Of a DNA stretch of 64,000 bases, positions 32,129 to 42,598 are shown one piece after another. Numbering within the stretch: the stretch's first letter is position 1; each line of letters starts with the position of its first letter. The DNA comes from Myxococcales bacterium. GTDB lineage: Bacteria; Myxococcota_A; UBA796; GCA-2862545. The stretch is taken from the NCBI GenBank assembly GCA_019634415.1, contig JAHQVJ010000224.1:1-64000 (forward strand), read 5' to 3'. A program made the position numbers and the translations under genes. The notes below the pieces were generated by a model. It was given only the letters and a program-made list of their open reading frames with translations. It was not told the origin of the DNA and searched no databases.

Positions 32129-32686
32129 ATGGCACCTCCACCCGACGACTCAATCTTGCTCGAACGCGCCCGACGAGGCGATCGAAGCGCCCAGCAGCAA
32201 GTCGCTCGGGCCTGGTTCGGGCCCATGCGGCGCTGGGCACTCCTCGAGACGGCGGATGGCGTGGCAGCGGACGAGGTCGTGCAGGAAGCCCTGCTCCGAT
32301 TCGTTCGGTTCGCCCACACCTGGGACGGCGTGCGCCCCTTCGGCACCTGGCTGCGCACCATCGTGCGGAACGTGGCCCGTAGCCGACGACCGCGGCGGGA
32401 GGTGGCCGAGCGAGAGCCGAGTGTTCCGTCCCGACTGGATCGCGCCCTCGACCTGGACAGCACGGCCAGAGCCGCGTTGGCTGCTCTGTCTGAGCTGCCC
32501 GTCCGGCAGCGCGAGGTGCTGGACCTGTGCGACTGGCAGGGACGAACCCCCACCCAGGCAGCTCACGCCCTGGAGCTCGACCCCTCCACCGTGAGGGTTC
32601 ACCTCCACCGAGGACGCAAGCGCCTCCGAGAGATCTTGGATGCGCAGGGACGAGACGTGGTGGCGCTGCTGCGGGAGGAGTCGTGA
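32129..32686 (+). CDS. ECF-type RNA polymerase sigma factor
   Basis: A 185-residue sigma-70 family protein with region 2 (ADEVVQEALLRFVRF, RPFGTWLRTIVRNVARSR) and region 4 (LPVRQREVLDLCDWQGRTPTQAAHALELDPSTVRVHLHRGRKRL). There is no extra C-terminal domain. The next gene overlaps by GTGA and encodes a single-pass membrane protein placed as its anti-sigma partner. Confidence 0.92.
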   Translation: MAPPPDDSILLERARRGDRSAQQQVARAWFGPMRRWALLETADGVAADEVVQEALLRFVRFAHTWDGVRPFGTWLRTIVRNVARSRRPRREVAEREPSVPSRLDRALDLDSTARAALAALSELPVRQREVLDLCDWQGRTPTQAAHALELDPSTVRVHLHRGRKRLREILDAQGRDVVALLREES

Positions 32687-33390
32687 TCACCGAGGAGGAC
32701 ATCGTGCAGACGATTCGAGACTACGAAGCCAGCGGCGACTTCGACGGCGTGTGGCAGCAAGTGCAGCAACAGGCAAGACCCCGGCGTCGCTGGCCGAACA
32801 TCGTCCTGGCGCTGGCAGCCGCCGCCGTGCTGGCGCTCGCCCTCTGGCCGCTGCGACCGAAGCTGCCGCTCCTCGGATCGGCCGTACCCGACGAGGAAGC
32901 TCCCGCGGCTCCGGACTACGAGGAGAGCTGGCTCGAGATCATCGAGAGCCTGTCGTTGGTCCTGACGCTTCCTCGCACACCCACCCTGGTGGGATCTGCC
33001 GACCCCTCCGTGGTGGAGATCGAAGAGCTCACGGAACGTAGCTTTCGGATCCTCGGCCTCACACAAGGCGAGACCGTGGTCAGGGTAGCGTTCGACGACG
33101 GGGAGCAACAGTACTACCGCACCACGGTGATGCCCCCCCAAGAATCCGAGTACGACCCCGACAACCCCCTCCAGACCACGCCGGACGAGCCCTTCACCAT
33201 CACCACGGAGACCTCACCGGTGGCGATCGGACTTCCCGACCCGACGATCCTGACCACGGAGATCGAGGACGACGGGCGAACGCTGATCTTCACGCCCATC
33301 GGCCTGGGTGTGACGGACCTGGTCCTCATGATGGACGCGGACCAGCCGCCCTTGGTCTACGAGCTGTCCGTGGTGGAGGAACCGCCCTAA
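32683..33390 (+). CDS. membrane partner of the ECF sigma factor, with pilus-formation-like domains
   Basis: A 235-residue protein starting at GTG 32683. It has a 36-residue cytoplasmic N-terminus, a membrane helix (about 38-56) and a periplasmic part. That part has two beta domains resembling the secretin/CpaC N-terminal domain: SLVLTLPRTPTLVGSADPSV ... SFRILGLTQGETVVRV, and TITTETSPVAIGLPDPT ... FTPIGLGVTDLVLMM. Position and topology fit an anti-sigma factor, but no zinc-binding HxxxCxxC is present. Its stop interlocks with that of the convergent lipoprotein gene (CTAA). Confidence 0.7.
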   Translation: MITEEDIVQTIRDYEASGDFDGVWQQVQQQARPRRRWPNIVLALAAAAVLALALWPLRPKLPLLGSAVPDEEAPAAPDYEESWLEIIESLSLVLTLPRTPTLVGSADPSVVEIEELTERSFRILGLTQGETVVRVAFDDGEQQYYRTTVMPPQESEYDPDNPLQTTPDEPFTITTETSPVAIGLPDPTILTTEIEDDGRTLIFTPIGLGVTDLVLMMDADQPPLVYELSVVEEPP

Positions 33391-34679
33391 GGCGTGGGGT
33401 TGAGCACCACGTTGTCCACCAGCAAGCCACCGCCAGCGCCCTTGAAGGCACCCGCCGCCAGGTTGAAGTGGATCCGGAAGGTGTCGCCCTTGGTGTCCAC
33501 ACCCTTGAAGTCGAAGTTGAAGGGCGTCCAGGTCTTGTCGTTGAGACCACTGCCGTTCTCGAGGTTGAAGTTGTTCACCGCCCCCACGCCTGGCAGCTCG
33601 GTCTGCAGCTGCACTGCGGTTCCCACGAGGGGCGCGCCGAGCTTCAGATCGAAGGTGAGGCTGATGTCGCTGCTCTCGCTGAAGTCGAGTCCGCTGGTGC
33701 TGAACTCGAAGATGTAGGCGCGCCCGTTCAACGTGGAGTTCACCGCAGCAATGTCCAGGGCTCCACCGGGGTTCCCACCGGCTGCGTTCCAGGCGATGGT
33801 GGCATCGGCCGTCGCTGCGTCCGCCAGCCCGTTCCATCCCTTGATCGACCCCTTGTCGTCGAAGGTGAGCGACAGGATGTCGTTCACGATGGGCTCGAGG
33901 GTCGCGGTGGTCCCGTCCGCAAGGTGCGCCACGAGCGCCAGATCGAGCGGCCCACCATCGGTGGCTTGCCGGTTCACCGCATAGACCGAAACGTACTGGT
34001 TGCCGAGATCGGGCACGTCGAAGGTGAACTCCAGCGTGCCCGGATCGTCGTCGACGTCGATGCCCACCACCAGCGCGCCAGGGGTGATGTCGAGATCGGC
34101 GGCGTCCGCTCCGTAGTCGAGGTCGGACACGAGGGCGGCGCTGGTGTCGTTGGCGTCGTACACGTCCACCTGGCCCACGTCGGCGGCGGCGTGCACGATG
34201 TGGATGCGGGTGGTGTCCGCGGGCACGTCGTCGGAGTTCTCGACGAACGCGGTCAGCGCGGCAGCGGGCTCTCCGCCGGCGTAGCCATGGGCCACCGCGG
34301 CATAGCTCACGCCCTCGTCGAGCGTGGCCCCGAGCGTGAGGGCCGGAGACGTGGCGGGGTCTCCATCCAGGCTCACGTCGAAGTCGTAGGTGCCTGGCGG
34401 CAGATCGGCGTAGTCCGTGCCGTCCGTGAAGTCCGCGTCCGGGAACGCCGGCGTCGCCCCGTCGTCGACGAACACGTCGACCACGCCCACATCGGGTGCC
34501 AGGTGCATCACGCGGATCCGCGCGTCCTCCACGTCCGTGTCGGCGTCCGTGTCCGTGTCGGCATCGGAGTCCGCATCGGTGTCGGTGTCGGTGTCGGTCT
34601 CGACGTCGGTATCGGTGTCGGTGTCCTTGTCGTCGCCAGCGCACGCGCTCAACAGCAGGGCCAAGGGTAGAAACCGCAT
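33387..34679 (-). CDS. DUF4397 lipoprotein with Thr-Asp repeat linker
   Basis: A 430-residue lipoprotein (LLLSAC, Cys13). Immediately after the anchor lies about 35 residues of TD/AD/SD repeats, an acidic flexible linker common in myxobacterial surface proteins. Two DUF4397-type domains follow (RIRVMHLAPDVGVVDVFVD; RIHIVHAAADVGQVDVYD), each a beta sandwich. The last 150 residues form a separate beta domain (DKGSIKGWNGL ... GGGLLVDNVVLNPTP) that resembles a carbohydrate-binding jelly roll. Probably displayed at the cell surface. Start chosen at MRFLPLALLL. Confidence 0.85.
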   Translation of the reverse strand: MRFLPLALLLSACAGDDKDTDTDTDVETDTDTDTDADSDADTDTDADTDVEDARIRVMHLAPDVGVVDVFVDDGATPAFPDADFTDGTDYADLPPGTYDFDVSLDGDPATSPALTLGATLDEGVSYAAVAHGYAGGEPAAALTAFVENSDDVPADTTRIHIVHAAADVGQVDVYDANDTSAALVSDLDYGADAADLDITPGALVVGIDVDDDPGTLEFTFDVPDLGNQYVSVYAVNRQATDGGPLDLALVAHLADGTTATLEPIVNDILSLTFDDKGSIKGWNGLADAATADATIAWNAAGGNPGGALDIAAVNSTLNGRAYIFEFSTSGLDFSESSDISLTFDLKLGAPLVGTAVQLQTELPGVGAVNNFNLENGSGLNDKTWTPFNFDFKGVDTKGDTFRIHFNLAAGAFKGAGGGLLVDNVVLNPTP

Positions 34680-34870
34680 ATCGTCTCCTCGTGTGGGCCA
34701 CAGACCATAACGACTGTGGGCACCCACTTGACCTGGGATACCAAGAAACGAAGCTTCGGATTAGACAATCACACGCCGCTGTGGGCTCGGAGCCAGCGCA
34801 CGTCGCCCCGAGGCGCATCGTTCAGTGCGACCTCGACGGAACCCCCAGAGCCGGCACGACACCTCCCGGC

Positions 34871-34881
34871 ACAAGTTGTGT
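34871..34881. promoter_or_regulatory. short palindrome upstream of the RND gene
   Basis: CACAAGTTGTG, a perfect odd-length palindrome 54 bp upstream of the exporter start. It may be an operator or part of a promoter; nothing else supports this. Confidence 0.25.
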
Positions 34882-34910
34882 ACCTGGCGTCACCGGGTGC
34901 CGCCTACGAA

Positions 34911-34928
34911 TCCTCCATTCCTGGAGGA
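34911..34928 (+). promoter_or_regulatory. hairpin that hides the RND ribosome-binding site
   Basis: TCCTCCA pairs perfectly with TGGAGGA around a TTCC loop. The 3' arm contains GGAGG, the Shine-Dalgarno sequence for ATG 34935. In the folded mRNA the site would be closed, so translation may depend on an opening signal such as temperature or a protein. Confidence 0.5.
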
Positions 34929-34934
34929 TCTCCG

Positions 34935-37217
34935 ATGCATCCCACCGAATCCGTCGGCCCGACAGCGCCCCCCATCGTCGAGGCGAGCCTACGCCGACCG
35001 CGGGCCGTTCTGTGGCTGGCTGCCTTGCTCGCGTTGCTGGCCGCGCTGTTCTCCACCTCGGTCCGGATCGACACCGACCCCCAGAACATGCTCCCCGTCG
35101 ATCACGAGGTGCGCGTTCGCAATGCCGAGATGCGCCAGCGCTTCGCGACCCACGAGATGATCGTCGTGGGCATCGTCGACCTCGACGGGGTCGCCACGCC
35201 CCGCACCCTGACCGCCGTCGACGCGCTGCGCCGTGACATCGAAGGTCTCGACGGGGTCGTCGCCGACGAGGTGCTCTCCTTCGCATCCGCGGTGGGCACC
35301 GAGCCCGATCTGTCCGACGCTGCCACGGTGGATGCGCTGGTCCGCACCGTGGACGAGCACCCGCTGCTGTCTGGCCACGTGCTGTCGGAGGACGGCAGCA
35401 CGGCAGCCCTGTTCGTCCCCCTTCGGGACAAGTCCCATGCGGCAGCGGTTGCAGCGCAGGTCGAGGGCGCCATCGGCGACTCGCCAGTGCTCTCGCAGCA
35501 CCAGACCTACGTGACCGGACTCCCCCTCGCCGAGCAGGCCTTCGGCAGCCAGATGTTCGTGCAGATGGCGGTGTTCGCTCCCCTCGCCGGACTGCTGATC
35601 ATGGCGATCATGTGGTGGTTCTTCCGACGCATCAGCCTCGTGGCGACAGCCATGGCCGTGGCTGGCCTCAGCGTGATCTGGACCATGGGCGCCCTCATCG
35701 GCACAGGTCACACCCTGCACATCATGAGCTCCATGATCCCCATCTTCCTGATGCCCATCGCCATCCTGGACTCGGTGCACGTGCTCAGCGAGTTCCACGA
35801 CCGGTACGGCGCCACGACAGACCGCCAGCAGGTCCTGCGGGAGGTCTACACGGGGCTGATCCGTCCCCTGACCTACACCTCCCTGACCACCGCCGTCGGA
35901 TTCGCGGCCCTCGCCCTGGCCCCGATCCCACCCATCCAGGTGTTCGGCGTGTTCGTGGCCCTCGGGGTGCTCGCCGCGTACCTGCTGACCCTGACCTTGG
36001 TCCCGGCACTGGTGATCCTGCTGCCGGAGACCTGGCTGGCCTCGCCGGCCCTGGCCCACCACGACCGGTCGTTGGCCGAAGGGCTGCGCTGGCTGGGTCG
36101 GATGGCGGCAGCGCAGCGAGTCAACATCATGGCTGGCTTCACAGGCTTGGCCTTGCTCTCGGCGGCAGCCATCGGACAGATCGAGGTCGACGACAATCCC
36201 GTGAACTGGTTCCTCGCCGACAGCGAGGTGCGAGTGGCCTCCGAGGAGCTGAACCGACGACTGCCCGGAACCTTCGGGGCGAACCTGCTCCTTCGGGCCG
36301 AGGACCCCGACGCCCTGCACACGCCACAGATGGTGCGGCAGATCAGACGACTGCAAGACCGCTGGGGTCGCACCCAGGTAGTGGGCTCGTCGACGTCCTA
36401 TGCCGATCTCGTCGAGGGTGGCTCCACCGAGGAGATCCGTGCGCAGCTCACCGCTGCGGCCGAGCAGAGTCCGCTCGTGAAGCAGCTGATCACCGACAGC
36501 GGCCAGCACGCCAACCTCCGCCTGCAGCTGTCGAGCGGCAACAACCAGGCAATGGCGTCGCTGGTGGGCACCACGGACGACTTCTTCGACGACAACCCGC
36601 TCCCCGACGGGGTAACCGCTCAGTGGGCAGGAGAGACCTACCTGAACCTGGTGTGGCAGGACGAGATGGTGAGCGGCATGCTCCGGGCCTTCGCCACGAC
36701 CCTGGGCGTGGTCCTGTTGCTGATGGGTCTACTGTTCCGCTCGGTGCCTTGGGCGCTGACGAGCGTGACCCCCGTGCTGTGGACGGTGGGCGTGGTGTAC
36801 GGCGCCCTGGGCCTCGGGGGCAAGCCCTACGACATGCCCATCGCCGTCCTCTCCACGCTGGTCCTCGGGATCGGCGTGGACTTCGCCATCCACTTCGTGG
36901 AGCGCTTCCGCCACTTGCTGGCGGAGCTGGGCGACCCCGCCGCAGCGCTCCGAGCCTTCTTCGAGGAGCCCGCGCGGGCCCTCACCCGGAACGCGCTGGT
37001 GATCGCCGTGGGCTTCACTCCGCTGCTCTTCGCCTCTCTCGTGCCCTACCGGGTGGTGGGGGCGCTGCTGGCCTCGATCATCGCGCTCGGCTGGCTGGCG
37101 ACGCTGGTGCTGCTTCCCGCCATGGTCGCGGGGTGGGCGCGACCACCGGCTCAGGCACCCGTTGCGCCCACCATCGCGGGCCAGCGGTCGCGCCAAGGCG
37201 CAGCCTGCTCGAGCTGA
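34935..37217 (+). CDS. RND/MMPL-superfamily transporter
   Basis: A 760-residue inner-membrane protein with twelve predicted helices in two MMPL halves. Each half has one helix, a large periplasmic loop (about 40-215 and 420-590) and five more helices. Typical motifs are SSMIPIFLMPIAILDSVHVLSEF and VLSTLVLGIGVDFAIHFVERF. The length and the absence of a long third periplasmic region fit lipid- or hopanoid-exporting RND proteins rather than AcrB-type drug pumps. Start at ATG 34935 with GGAGG upstream. It overlaps the convergent amidase gene by 67 bp. Confidence 0.88.
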   Translation: MHPTESVGPTAPPIVEASLRRPRAVLWLAALLALLAALFSTSVRIDTDPQNMLPVDHEVRVRNAEMRQRFATHEMIVVGIVDLDGVATPRTLTAVDALRRDIEGLDGVVADEVLSFASAVGTEPDLSDAATVDALVRTVDEHPLLSGHVLSEDGSTAALFVPLRDKSHAAAVAAQVEGAIGDSPVLSQHQTYVTGLPLAEQAFGSQMFVQMAVFAPLAGLLIMAIMWWFFRRISLVATAMAVAGLSVIWTMGALIGTGHTLHIMSSMIPIFLMPIAILDSVHVLSEFHDRYGATTDRQQVLREVYTGLIRPLTYTSLTTAVGFAALALAPIPPIQVFGVFVALGVLAAYLLTLTLVPALVILLPETWLASPALAHHDRSLAEGLRWLGRMAAAQRVNIMAGFTGLALLSAAAIGQIEVDDNPVNWFLADSEVRVASEELNRRLPGTFGANLLLRAEDPDALHTPQMVRQIRRLQDRWGRTQVVGSSTSYADLVEGGSTEEIRAQLTAAAEQSPLVKQLITDSGQHANLRLQLSSGNNQAMASLVGTTDDFFDDNPLPDGVTAQWAGETYLNLVWQDEMVSGMLRAFATTLGVVLLLMGLLFRSVPWALTSVTPVLWTVGVVYGALGLGGKPYDMPIAVLSTLVLGIGVDFAIHFVERFRHLLAELGDPAAALRAFFEEPARALTRNALVIAVGFTPLLFASLVPYRVVGALLASIIALGWLATLVLLPAMVAGWARPPAQAPVAPTIAGQRSRQGAACSS

Positions 37218-38536
37218 AACGCAAGCCGCAGCAACGAGGTGTCCTGGCCCGACGACGCTGCAAAGTGGCAGCCCACGGGGAGCCCCTCCCCCGTCCAGTG
37301 CAGAGGAACCGACATCGCCGTCACCCCCGCCACGCTGTGGATCGCGGTGAAGCCCGCCAGCCGCTCGGTGCGACGCCGGATGGTGTCCAGGGGCAGGTGC
37401 GGCGCCAGGTGACCGAGCCGCGGTCGGGGTCCGCCCAAGGTCGGGCACAACGCGACGTCCACCTCACCCAGGAACGCACGCAGGACCACCGCCTGCTCCT
37501 CGAGACTCGCCAGGGTGGCGGTGTGTAGCTGCGAGCCCCGATCCTCGTGCCAGCGCAGCAGCGACCAGGTGTAGGGCTCCACATCCGAGGCCACCAGTGG
37601 CCGCCCCCGCATGCGCTCCATCATCTGACCAATCCCAGCCACCGCCGCTCCAGCGATGGTGAAGAAGCCATCGGAGATGACCTCCCCCGACAGCACCGGT
37701 GGGCGGACCTCCTCCACGTGGTGGCCCAGATCGGCACAGAGACGTGCGGAAGCCTCCACCGCGGCTCGGCCCTCGGCAGACGCCTCCCGACCATAGGCAT
37801 CGGTGAAGTACACCCCGATGCGCAGCGGCGACAGCGGCCCCGGCGCCACCGGAGCGGCTGGCTCGCGCATCGTCAGAGCGAGCCACAGAGCGCTGTCGCG
37901 CACGCTCCGAGACAAGCAGTGCTCCGACGTGATGCGCACGAACTCGTTCTCCACGGGGTAGGCCGGTGCCGTGGCCATCGCGCTCGGCTTGAACCCGAAC
38001 AGGCCGTGCAGCGATGCCGGCAGTCGGATCGATCCTCCGCCATCACTGGCGTGGGCCACCGGCACCAACCCTGCCGCCACCGCCGCCGCTGACCCGCCCG
38101 ACGAACCACCCGCCGACAGATCCGGACCCCAGGGATTGCGCGTGACACCGTCGAGCTGTGTCTCGGTGCTCCCCAGCAGCCCGAGCTCCGACATCGTCGT
38201 CTTCCCGAGCGCCACCAGGCCCGCCTCCTCGAGCCGCTGCGTGTAGGGCACAGCCTCGGTGGGGCGGTACCCGGCCAACAAGCGACTCCCCATCGCCGCC
38301 CTCAGCCCCACCGCGGGCAGCGAGTCCTTGAGCACCGTGGGCACGAAAGCCAGCGGACCCGGGCTCGCGGCCTTCGACCGCACGCGGTCCTCGTCGAGGC
38401 CCACCACGGCATTCAGCCACGGGTTCAGTGCCTCGATGCGCGACAGCGACGCCTCGACGAGCTCCTCGGCCGTCACCTCCCCAGAGGCCACCAGGCTCGC
38501 CTGCGCCACTGCATCCAGCCTCCACAGCTCACCCAT
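37151..38536 (-). CDS. amidase signature-family enzyme
   Basis: A 461-residue amidase. The catalytic Ser-cisSer-Lys triad is visible: Lys70 in VPTVLKDS, the Ser of LSAGGSSGGSAAAVAAG (around 145-146) and Ser169 in DGGGSIRLPAS. It likely hydrolyses a small amide; the amide cannot be told from sequence. The 3' end overlaps the exporter gene on the other strand. Its ATG overlaps the TetR gene's 3' end by 8 bp, so it is co-expressed with that regulator. Confidence 0.9.
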   Translation of the reverse strand: MGELWRLDAVAQASLVASGEVTAEELVEASLSRIEALNPWLNAVVGLDEDRVRSKAASPGPLAFVPTVLKDSLPAVGLRAAMGSRLLAGYRPTEAVPYTQRLEEAGLVALGKTTMSELGLLGSTETQLDGVTRNPWGPDLSAGGSSGGSAAAVAAGLVPVAHASDGGGSIRLPASLHGLFGFKPSAMATAPAYPVENEFVRITSEHCLSRSVRDSALWLALTMREPAAPVAPGPLSPLRIGVYFTDAYGREASAEGRAAVEASARLCADLGHHVEEVRPPVLSGEVISDGFFTIAGAAVAGIGQMMERMRGRPLVASDVEPYTWSLLRWHEDRGSQLHTATLASLEEQAVVLRAFLGEVDVALCPTLGGPRPRLGHLAPHLPLDTIRRRTERLAGFTAIHSVAGVTAMSVPLHWTGEGLPVGCHFAASSGQDTSLLRLAFQLEQAAPWRDRWPAMVGATGA

Positions 38537-39149
38537 CGACCACCCCTTCCACGAAGCCGGCCAAGCCGGCGAGTTGATAGCTCCAGAACACTGCGAACGA
38601 CCGCCGCAGCTGCGCGTCGGAGCCGCCGTGCTCCAGCAGGGAGACCACCGTGCGACGCGTGGCGTCGAAGATGTTGGCGAGCACCATGCGGACGTGGGCT
38701 GGCAGCGGCCCGTCGAGCCGGGCCTCGAGGTGGGCCGCAAACCGGTCGGTCAGGCGCTGCACGAAGCGCTCGCCGAATGCCTCCAGCGACGTCCCGGTGC
38801 AGCGATCCAGGAGCAACACCACGCGCAGCCGATGGGCCACCCAGAAGTCCAGCAGCGCCGACTGGTCTCGCAAGGCCGCAGCATCGGGCGCAGCCAGCGT
38901 GCTCAGCGAGGCCAGCGACGCGAGCCGCGCATCCAGCAACGCCTCGAAGCGGGCCAGGAAGGCGTCGTCGAGCACCGTGTGGAACAGCTCTGACTTGCCA
39001 CGGAAGTACCGGTAGACGTTGCCCGTGGACACGCCGGCCCCCTGGGCGATCCGACCCATCGTGGTGCCGTGGTACCCCCCGCGCGCGAAGGCCTCGATGG
39101 CTGCGACCTCGATGCGCTGGCGCACATCCGCCTTGAGCGTCTGCGGCAT
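38529..39149 (-). CDS. TetR-family regulator
   Basis: A 206-residue protein. HTH: EVAAIEAFARGGYHGTTMGRIAQGAGVSTGNVYRYF (about 14-49). The C-terminal domain has the Leu-rich helices of TetR_C proteins (RVVLLLDRCTGTSLEAF). A perfect 10-bp dyad lies just upstream of its ATG, and the amidase gene follows it in an overlapping arrangement, so it probably represses its own operon. Confidence 0.92.
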   Translation of the reverse strand: MPQTLKADVRQRIEVAAIEAFARGGYHGTTMGRIAQGAGVSTGNVYRYFRGKSELFHTVLDDAFLARFEALLDARLASLASLSTLAAPDAAALRDQSALLDFWVAHRLRVVLLLDRCTGTSLEAFGERFVQRLTDRFAAHLEARLDGPLPAHVRMVLANIFDATRRTVVSLLEHGGSDAQLRRSFAVFWSYQLAGLAGFVEGVVDG

Positions 39150-39164
39150 GGGTCCGTCCCCCTA

Positions 39165-39189
39165 AATAATGAATATGCCATTCATTATT
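39165..39189. promoter_or_regulatory. TetR operator, perfect inverted repeat
   Basis: AATAATGAAT, 5 bp, ATTCATTATT: a perfect 10-bp dyad in an otherwise GC-rich stretch, 15 bp from the TetR ATG. Confidence 0.8.
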
Positions 39190-39289
39190 CGATGCAAGAG
39201 AGCGCCTCCGATCCAGCGCCGAGCGGCGCCACACTCCCTCCACGAAAGGCGCGATGTGGCGATGGACGGGGCTGCATCCGCCGACGACG

Positions 39290-41512
<2,223 letters not shown>

Positions 41513-41547
41513 GGCCACTCTCCCTTGAAGGACGCCCAATTTGGTAG

Positions 41548-41565
41548 CATATTGAAACCATATTG
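41548..41565. promoter_or_regulatory. direct CATATTG repeats upstream of the HxlR gene
   Basis: CATATTG at 41548-41554 and again at 41559-41565, 11 bp apart (one helical turn), in the 55-bp gap between the divergent oxidoreductase and HxlR starts. Likely operator half-sites for the HxlR protein. Confidence 0.45.
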
Positions 41566-41567
41566 TC

Positions 41568-42062
41568 ATGCATAGCCGCTTCCGCCAAGCCAACTGCTCA
41601 GTCGCCAAGGCCCTCGACGCCATCGGCGATGGCTGGTCCTTGATGATCCTCCGGGAGTGCTTCTTCGGCACGCGCCGGTTCGTGGACTTCCAGCGCAGCC
41701 TGGGCATCGCCAAGAACATCCTCTCGCAGCGGCTGCAGCACCTCGAGGAGCACGGCGTGCTCGCTCGAATCGACGCAGGCCGTCACGGGCAGCGCTTCGA
41801 GTACGCCCTCACCCCGGCCGGCAAGGACCTCGCCACGGTGATGACGGCGCTGCGGCAGTGGGGAGACCGATGGATCCATGGTCCGGGCAACGAGCCGATG
41901 CTGGTCCTCGATCGCAGGACGGGACGGCCGATTCCTCCGGTGCGCATCGCCGACGAGGACGGTCAGCCCATGGCCACGCACGACATGGCCATCGTGCCGG
42001 GCCCTGGGGCGACGGCAGACACCCTCCAGCGCTTTCGGCGCATCGCCGAGGGCGAATCGTAG
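41568..42062 (+). CDS. HxlR-family regulator
   Basis: A 164-residue winged-helix protein. CSVAKALDAIGDGWSLMILRECFFGTRRFVDFQRSLGIAKNILSQRLQHLEEHGVL is the full HxlR domain (residues 10-65), with the conserved Cys10 that in some relatives senses redox or electrophiles. The C-terminal 65 residues are extra. It is divergent from the molybdopterin enzyme, which is its likely target. Confidence 0.92.
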   Translation: MHSRFRQANCSVAKALDAIGDGWSLMILRECFFGTRRFVDFQRSLGIAKNILSQRLQHLEEHGVLARIDAGRHGQRFEYALTPAGKDLATVMTALRQWGDRWIHGPGNEPMLVLDRRTGRPIPPVRIADEDGQPMATHDMAIVPGPGATADTLQRFRRIAEGES

Positions 42063-42069
42063 GCGCACC

Positions 42070-42510
42070 TCACCGCTGGTCCGACACCGCGACCACGGCG
42101 GCACTCCAGGGGCAGAACTGGCCCAGCTCGTCGATCCAGTAGCTGGGGTCGTCCTCCACGTTGCTCGGTCTGCCGTCGCACACCTCCGCCGCGAAGTCCG
42201 CGAGCTCGACGGCGTGCGGGGCCACGTGCCAGGAGTAGCGCCCGTCGCAGTCCGTGCCGTGCCGCAGCTCGGTGAAGTTGATCACCTGCGACGGAGGCTG
42301 CCCAATGCGCTCGAGCGCCACGTCGACGAAGGCGTCGTTGGTGATCCAGACCACCAGTCCCTCCCCGGCCACGTCCAAGGTGACCAGGGCACCGCCGACG
42401 CGGTCCTCACAGGGTCCCTCCTCGGCGGGTGGTGTGATCTCGGCGGGGACATCCGTCGAGGGGGTCTCGTCACAGGCGACGAGCATCGCAGCGATCCAGG
42501 TGAAGCGCAT
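42070..42510 (-). CDS. lipoprotein with BP74-like domain
   Basis: A 146-residue lipoprotein (AMLVAC, Cys13). The mature domain (GLVVWITNDAFVDVALERI; SWHVAPHAVELADFAAEVCDG; DELGQFCPWSAAVVAV) resembles the N-terminal domain of Dictyostelium BP74 and related secreted bacterial proteins: WSFHLxP, AIEVCD, then a CPW near the end. I base this on memory of the pattern. Function in bacteria unknown. It is convergent with the HxlR gene. Confidence 0.65.
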   Translation of the reverse strand: MRFTWIAAMLVACDETPSTDVPAEITPPAEEGPCEDRVGGALVTLDVAGEGLVVWITNDAFVDVALERIGQPPSQVINFTELRHGTDCDGRYSWHVAPHAVELADFAAEVCDGRPSNVEDDPSYWIDELGQFCPWSAAVVAVSDQR

Positions 42511-42598
42511 GAAGCCTCCGGTCCGTGCCTGACGAGCGGGTACCGGGTCAGCGCCAGGGCGCCCCGGCATCGAAACCGGCTGTTACCGTCGCAGAGTC

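Noticed and set aside
34550..34640. GTCGGTGTC-type repeats as a regulatory or mobile repeat
   Set aside because: They simply encode the Thr-Asp linker of the lipoprotein.
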